From positions 623,135-687,134 of the forward strand of contig BCGQ01000001.1 of the NCBI GenBank assembly GCA_001599355.1: a DNA stretch of 64,000 nt. The letters run 5' to 3'. Made by a program: the position numbers and the translations under genes. Each line of letters starts with the position of its first letter. Positions within the stretch are counted from its first letter, which is position 1. The notes under the pieces are model-generated. The model saw only the letters and a program-made list of their open reading frames with translations. It searched no databases and was not told the DNA's origin. This document shows, one piece after another, positions 59,504 through 64,000 of the stretch. The DNA is from Nakazawaea peltata. Taxonomy: Eukaryota > Ascomycota > Pichiomycetes > Alaninales > Pachysolenaceae.

Positions 59504-61639
59504 TTTTTTAACTACTATAAAAGTTTTAGTTGATAATAGTAAAGAAGGGGGTAAATAAAATGCAAAACTGGGAAATTCTAACCCCCTTTTATATCACGTA
59601 CCCCAGCTAAAATGAATCAGGGGTCCCCAAAAGATCAATTGCGGAGTATTCTGGGGATTCCATGACTGCATACCTTGACTCTGCAGAAATGGAATGACGA
59701 AAGGAACATTTACAGGAAAAATTATTTTAGCCCTCTTTAAAAACCACGAGAAGTAGGCAAAAATGCAAATGTACAAAGGGGCATGCTTACATAAATGCGG
59801 GGTGGGACAATATCAAATTGTTGAGAAACTAGTGTGAAATAGTGAATTGATAATTTCTGGAGTTTGTCGCCAGAGGCCGCGACGAGTTAATTTCAATTTA
59901 TTTCGGATCTTAACTATTCAAATTGGGGATAATTTCCGAGGTAGATATTTATATTGTAAAGAAAGATCTCGAGACCTAGATTATATTTGCCGACAAGAAT
60001 TGTCGAATTTAAGCAATGAGGCATCCAGGATATCATCAATCCCTTTCTTCGTTGTTGTTGGGCAACCTCACAATTTCTTAATAATCAAAACTACACCGCC
60101 AAAAAATGACTCTACAACACTTGCAGATCGGCAAGGAGGAAAAATTTTTGCAGTTTTTCCTTTCATGCTGCATGATTTAAACTCGGCACGCAAAGGATTG
60201 CACATAGAACTAAAATTAAACTTTGAAGCGCAAGGGCATAAACTACGAAAAAGGGCAGACTAAATACCAACAGAGTCTTTATGTTTAGCTGAACCGCAGC
60301 AACAGAACGTGACTGAGTATTGTGTTTAGTTAATAACTGCAATTCATGCAATCGATGATTAACGTACAACGCTTAGTTTTTTTTTATTGAAGAGATCTCG
60401 TCTCCTTCTACAGAGTCAACAAAACAATTAATTTCGCAATTGCCCCTCCTTTGATGCAAGTTTGTTGTGGTGCGCTCAGATTTACTAGTCAGCCTCACTT
60501 TTCTATTAACGAACAAACCTTTGTGTGACGTCGTTGAACAAAATCTTCATCGTCTGCCGATATCAACTTCAAGGTCGAAAGCATACAGTGGTATTAATCG
60601 ATATCATCGATAAGAACATTTCCATTGGATACTTTTTTAACTCTCCTAAAAATAACTTTCATTTGTCCCGTATGTATGTTTTTCCTGAAATTTGGACGAA
60701 TTTTTTACCCCGGAGTCTCGCAGCCACTCAATTTTTCCTAGAGCCAAACCTAAAAAAGTGATTTTTTCCGGGGCATGCAGTTGTAGTCATGCACCTTTTT
60801 CAAGATAAGGAAAATAATCCTCTTCGTGGGAAACTCCCGCAATCATACGAATTCGTTTAGAATCTTTCTTCTGGAAACAGCACAAGAGTGCGAGTGCAAA
60901 CGATCGGATGAATAGCATATTTATTTCCGTTGAAGAACAATAGAATTCACTATAGCAATGCTACTGACCTTCCACTGCAGTCTTTTGTGGTGCGCGCGTC
61001 AGTCAGTATCAAAAAAATCTTTAATTGGAGTGTTCCATGTCCCTCTTCCGAGGCAGGCCCGAACTTGCATAATTTGAAGTACAATGTAATTTTCTGGGGT
61101 TGCGATCCATTGGTGTGGCTAGAGTGACAACAAGTGTTGAGTACAAGAGCTGCGTGAAAGAGCTGAGTGCAAGAGCTAAGTAACATATATCATATCTGAT
61201 ATCGTCACTGATGAACGAACAGATCTTCTAATATATGGTAGTAGAACAGTATTTTCCAGTCTTCCTATGCTTGCCCTTTTCTCACCTGACCAAATAAATA
61301 TATAAAATATAAAACTAAATTATCCGGAAAAATAGGAAAATTAGAGAGAGGTCTATTGTCAAAAGTCAAAGATCCTCAAAAATAAAAAAACTATATCCAG
61401 AATGACCAAACCCAACTCAATCCCATTTTATCTGTAGTTATTGGTTCTCTCAGGTCCGTATCATCCACCATCTCCTCCACCTCATCACATCATCTCATCG
61501 ATCTTCACCTTGCCCAATTTTGCTCAGTAAAAATCAAAAAACTTAAACGTAAACACAAGTGGAAAAACAATAGAATAGGCGTGTTTAAAGGAGAGAAGAC
61601 ACGACGAGATCCTAGTATGCTTGAGAGGAGACTTTGAAA
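59504..61639. other. 2.1-kb gene-poor interval
   Basis: The interval lies between the divergent MFS transporter gene and the four-exon gene. Its open frames (the longest 138 codons at 59847-60263) lack any family motif or good codon pattern. TTGTGGTGCGC occurs at 60465 and 60984 and, with one difference at its first base, at 62674 before RPL16. A loose C/D-snoRNA-like pair (TGATGA near 61209, CTGA near 61288) lacks a terminal stem. It probably holds the transporter's long promoter. Confidence 0.5.
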
Positions 61640-62550
61640 ATGCAGGGCTATCAGTCGCAACAACTTCCATTAGATATACTACTGAACACAGTAGTTCTTA
61701 TCGAGACGGACCAACAAGATGTTGCCGCCCAACTAGTAAGCTCACCTTTGTCAGATTTCCCTTAGGTCATCGATGACAGTTTACTGACATTAAATTCTAG
61801 GTAGTTTGGAATGTGTTGCTCCGACAGTTCAACAATGGTTTCATGAAGAGGTCAATGTTTTTGTCAGCTCAAAGTAAATTTTCAGTCCAATCATTTCAAG
61901 AATACATGGCTAATATTAGCCTAGGTAGTTCTTCTCAAACTGATTTACAATTGGAGCTACGGAAATTGAAACAGATGACGATGAGTTCAATGCAGATTAA
62001 GGACCAATTGAAATCATTACAGGATATTTTGGATGTATTATTGAGTGTGGAACTCAATATAAAGGAAGGTAAATTTCAAACCCCCCTGACAATAATTATT
62101 CAAGAATTGACTTATCAGATGAGTCTAGAAGCATCAAAAAATTTCGCTAAAGGCAAGTATTACTCTTGAAGGAAGTTTATATAGTTGTCTATTACTAACT
62201 GAACTGTAGCCCACTCAACAGCGGTGGATATTCTCATGACAGCGAGAAGATTGGTCAAAAATTATCAATTGTCGATCATTGTAAGTAAAGCCAATTCCCA
62301 ACTATAATCATCTCAGCTACTAACAGTTATAAAGATTTATGAGAGCTCCAATATTCAGTTCAAAAAGTTTGCATTGTTCAGGGATCCCTTTTGCGATTAT
62401 AAAGTAACATTCACTACCAGTGAAGCCACGACGAGTTATGTGGTAAAAGACCTTGGCCATAATTTCCTCGGTTTCAGCAACCCCGTGATACCTAAAACAC
62501 TCTCAGAAGGTTGCATTCTAGATATCAATGATTTATTTGTGATTGACTAG
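61640..62550 (+). CDS. Unrecognised four-exon gene
   Basis: Exons are 61640-61735, 61801-62152, 62210-62280 and 62335-62550. Introns show GTAAGC/TTACTGAC/TAG, GCAAGT/TTACTAAC/TAG (a GC-AG intron) and GTAAGT/CTACTAAC/AAG. All joins keep frame and give 244 residues; using the CAG at 62356-62358 as third acceptor instead gives 236. The product starts MQGYQSQQLPLDIL, is mainly helical (FMKRSMFLSAQSKFSVQSFQ, LELRKLKQMTMSSMQIKDQL, STAVDILMTARRLVKNYQLS), and ends with a beta-like part (FRDPFCDYKVTFTTSEATTS, EGCILDINDLFVID). No membrane segment is seen. I considered a Rav2/Rogdi-like protein from the C-terminal motif, but the match is too weak. Confidence 0.7.
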
Positions 62551-62594
62551 ACTTCTGGCTGTCAAATGGGGGTTGTCAAAAATGACATGAAAAG

Positions 62595-62614
62595 GGGGTA
62601 CCCCTTTAGGGTTT
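62595..62614 (+). promoter_or_regulatory. Palindrome and Tbf1-like site upstream of RPL16
   Basis: GGGGTACCCC (62595-62604) is a perfect 10-bp palindrome. It is followed directly by TTTAGGGTTT (62605-62614), whose reverse strand AAACCCTAAA matches the Tbf1 core (AACCCTAA) used in ribosomal-protein promoters of many non-Saccharomyces yeasts. It is about 320 bp upstream of the RPL16 start. A TGTGGTGCGC word lies between them at 62675. Confidence 0.5.
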
Positions 62615-62928
62615 GATGCCCTGGTGTAACGATGTTAATATTCGACAGTCACATACAAAGCCTAAGAAAATTAATGTGGTGCGCAATGTGAATCCGGTGC
62701 AGGTAACCGATACACGACCTTTTCTCTTCTACGCAGTGAAAATTTTCCCTCTCCATATAGGCAGTTTGTTTGTGAAGAGTAAATTTTCCTAGCCAAAAAT
62801 TTTTTTCACTTAACCAAATTCTAAGAGTTTTTTTTCAGAAAAATTTTTTCTTTTAAAAAAAAGTTCATATTATTTCTTGAATACTTTCTCAATACTAGTT
62901 CATTAAGAAACATACAATATCAATCATC

Positions 62929-63902
62929 ATGAGCACTTTTGAACCAGTTGTTGTTATTGACGGTATGTTCATTTAGGATAGAGAGGTCTACAGATCATCA
63001 AGGAGGGTGTTATTATATTCAAGTCTAGAAGACGTGGGATGAGGATTCATCTGTAGCATAAGTCATTTAAAGATACATTTAGGAAGGATAAATGAAGAAT
63101 ATAGTGGATTTGAAATGTGTGAGAAGAGCTTGTCACAGAGTCATCAGAGGTAGTTTCATCGTCTTGGATCTTTTAGATGTTGCATGGGCTACCATACCAT
63201 TTATTATGAAATTATCGATTCCTAGGTCATTACTTGACTATTGTGTCCCATGCCAGACTAGATATATACACCCTTTTGAGATTTGAAGTGATCACATTTT
63301 CACTCTTGACATTATACTAACTATATTAAATAGGTAAGGGACACTTGTTGGGTCGTTTGGCTTCCATCATTGCCAAGGAGTTGTTGAACGGACAAAAGGT
63401 TGTCGTTGTCAGAGCTGAGGCTTTGAACATTTCTGGTGAGTTCTTCAGAAACAAGTTAAAGTACTACGACTACTTGAGAAAGGGTACCAGATACAACAAG
63501 ACTCACGGTCCATTCCATTTCAGAGCCCCATCTAGAATCTTGTACAAGGCCATCAGAGGTATGGTTGCCCACAAGACCCCAAGAGGTAAGGCTGCTTTGG
63601 AGAGATTAAAGGTCTTCGAGGGTGTTCCACCACCATACGACAAGAAGAAGAGAGTCGTTGTTCCACAAGCCTTGAGAGTCTTGAGATTGAAGCCAGGTAG
63701 AAAGTACACCACCGTTGGTCAATTGTCTGCTGCCGTTGGTTGGAAATACGAGTCTGTTGTCGAGACCTTGGAGGAGAAGCGTAAGGTTAGATCTGCTGAA
63801 TACTATGCCAAGAAGAAGGCCGCTGCTAAGAAGATTGCTGCTGCTAAGGCTTCTTCTGCTGAATCTGATGTTGCTAAGCAATTATCCACTTTGGGTTACT
63901 AA
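62929..63902 (+). CDS. RPL16: Cytosolic ribosomal protein uL13 (2 exons)
   Basis: uL13 (Rpl16) is a large-subunit ribosomal protein. Exon 1 is 62929-62962 ([12 protein letters not shown], last codon split). The intron is 62963-63333 (371 nt; GTATGT donor, TACTAAC at 63315-63321, TAG acceptor), and exon 2 is 63334-63902. The 200-residue product has [60 protein letters not shown] and an Ala/Lys-rich C-terminus, all typical. No in-frame CTG was found in its exons, in line with avoidance of the reassigned codon in highly expressed genes. The intron is much longer than the others in the window; I found no snoRNA in it. Confidence 0.97.
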
Positions 63903-64000
63903 GGAAGAGATTAATGGTTTCCTTTTTCTTTTTTGCAAATTGTGTATAATGTTTGACAGAACTAATTGATTTACAGATAAAAAAATACATATAAAAATAG
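63903..64000 (+). other. RPL16 3' flank
   Basis: A T-rich stretch (TTTCCTTTTTCTTTTTTGC at about 63920) and AT-rich TACATATAAAAATA sequence follow the stop codon, as expected for a yeast 3' end. Nothing else is seen before the window ends. Confidence 0.5.

Noticed and set aside
59847-60263. 138-codon open frame in the 59.5-61.6 kb gap
   Set aside because: Composition looks random, with no domain, signal peptide or partner exons.
61207-61292. C/D box snoRNA candidate (TGATGA near 61209, CTGA near 61288)
   Set aside because: The C box lacks the usual purine before TGATGA and no terminal stem can be formed by the flanks.
60950-61340. Solo LTR suggested by a TGTTG start near 61134
   Set aside because: I could not find a matching CA end with a target-site duplication or a second copy.
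61640-62550. Rav2/Rogdi identity for the four-exon gene
   Set aside because: Only a vague resemblance of the last ~30 residues; the N-terminal part and length do not fit.

Overview
The window is nuclear DNA of a budding yeast (Saccharomycotina): genes are compact and mostly intron-free, the few introns are short (51-76 nt, plus one of 371 nt in RPL16) with TACTAAC-type branch points, and almost every gene has a recognisable yeast counterpart. The most telling feature is the genetic code. Read with CTG as leucine, many proteins carry leucine exactly where their families have alanine (YCF1, SGF73, RNH1, LHS1, BNA6, HCR1, DMA FHA domain, RRN10). Read with CTG as alanine these sites become normal. 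This points to the CUG-Ala clade (Pachysolen, Nakazawaea, Peterozyma; NCBI code 26). I cannot name the genus. All proteins below should be read with CTG = Ala.

Layout. 0-11.5 kb: SGF73 (SAGA), ALG2 (N-glycosylation), HCR1 (eIF3j), MHF2/CENP-X, dynactin p62, HRD3 (ERAD), SEC13 (COPII/nucleoporin) and PNP1. 11.7-23 kb: LHS1 (ER Hsp70), YCF1 (vacuolar ABC transporter), a hidden three-exon YOS1, and a PTP2/PTP3-type phosphatase. 23-25.4 kb: a gene-poor gap holding an unexplained cysteine-rich frame. 25.4-35.2 kb: a CCHC zinc-knuckle protein, RRN10, a three-exon small mitochondrial-type membrane protein, MRPL3, STU1, ECO1 and BNA6. 35.8-43.3 kb: an OPT oligopeptide transporter, a second gap, an unrecognised coiled-coil-rich protein, PRP38 and a Ca3427-like binding-protein fold. 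43.9-57.7 kb: DCP2, a DMA1/2 FHA-RING ligase, a membrane alpha/beta hydrolase, a CMR2/DIP2-like adenylate-forming protein, a UBL3/MUB ubiquitin-fold protein and RNH1. 57.8-64 kb: an MFS sugar transporter, a third gap, an unrecognised four-exon gene and RPL16.

Several genes serve the early secretory pathway (ALG2, HRD3, SEC13, LHS1, YOS1) and all lie in the first 20 kb. Others are absent from Saccharomyces cerevisiae but common in other fungi (dynactin p62, UBL3, a complex-I-like small subunit). I found no tRNA, rRNA, CRISPR, intact transposon or clear viral fossil. Functional calls come from reading protein motifs and remembered family sequences; no database search was run.
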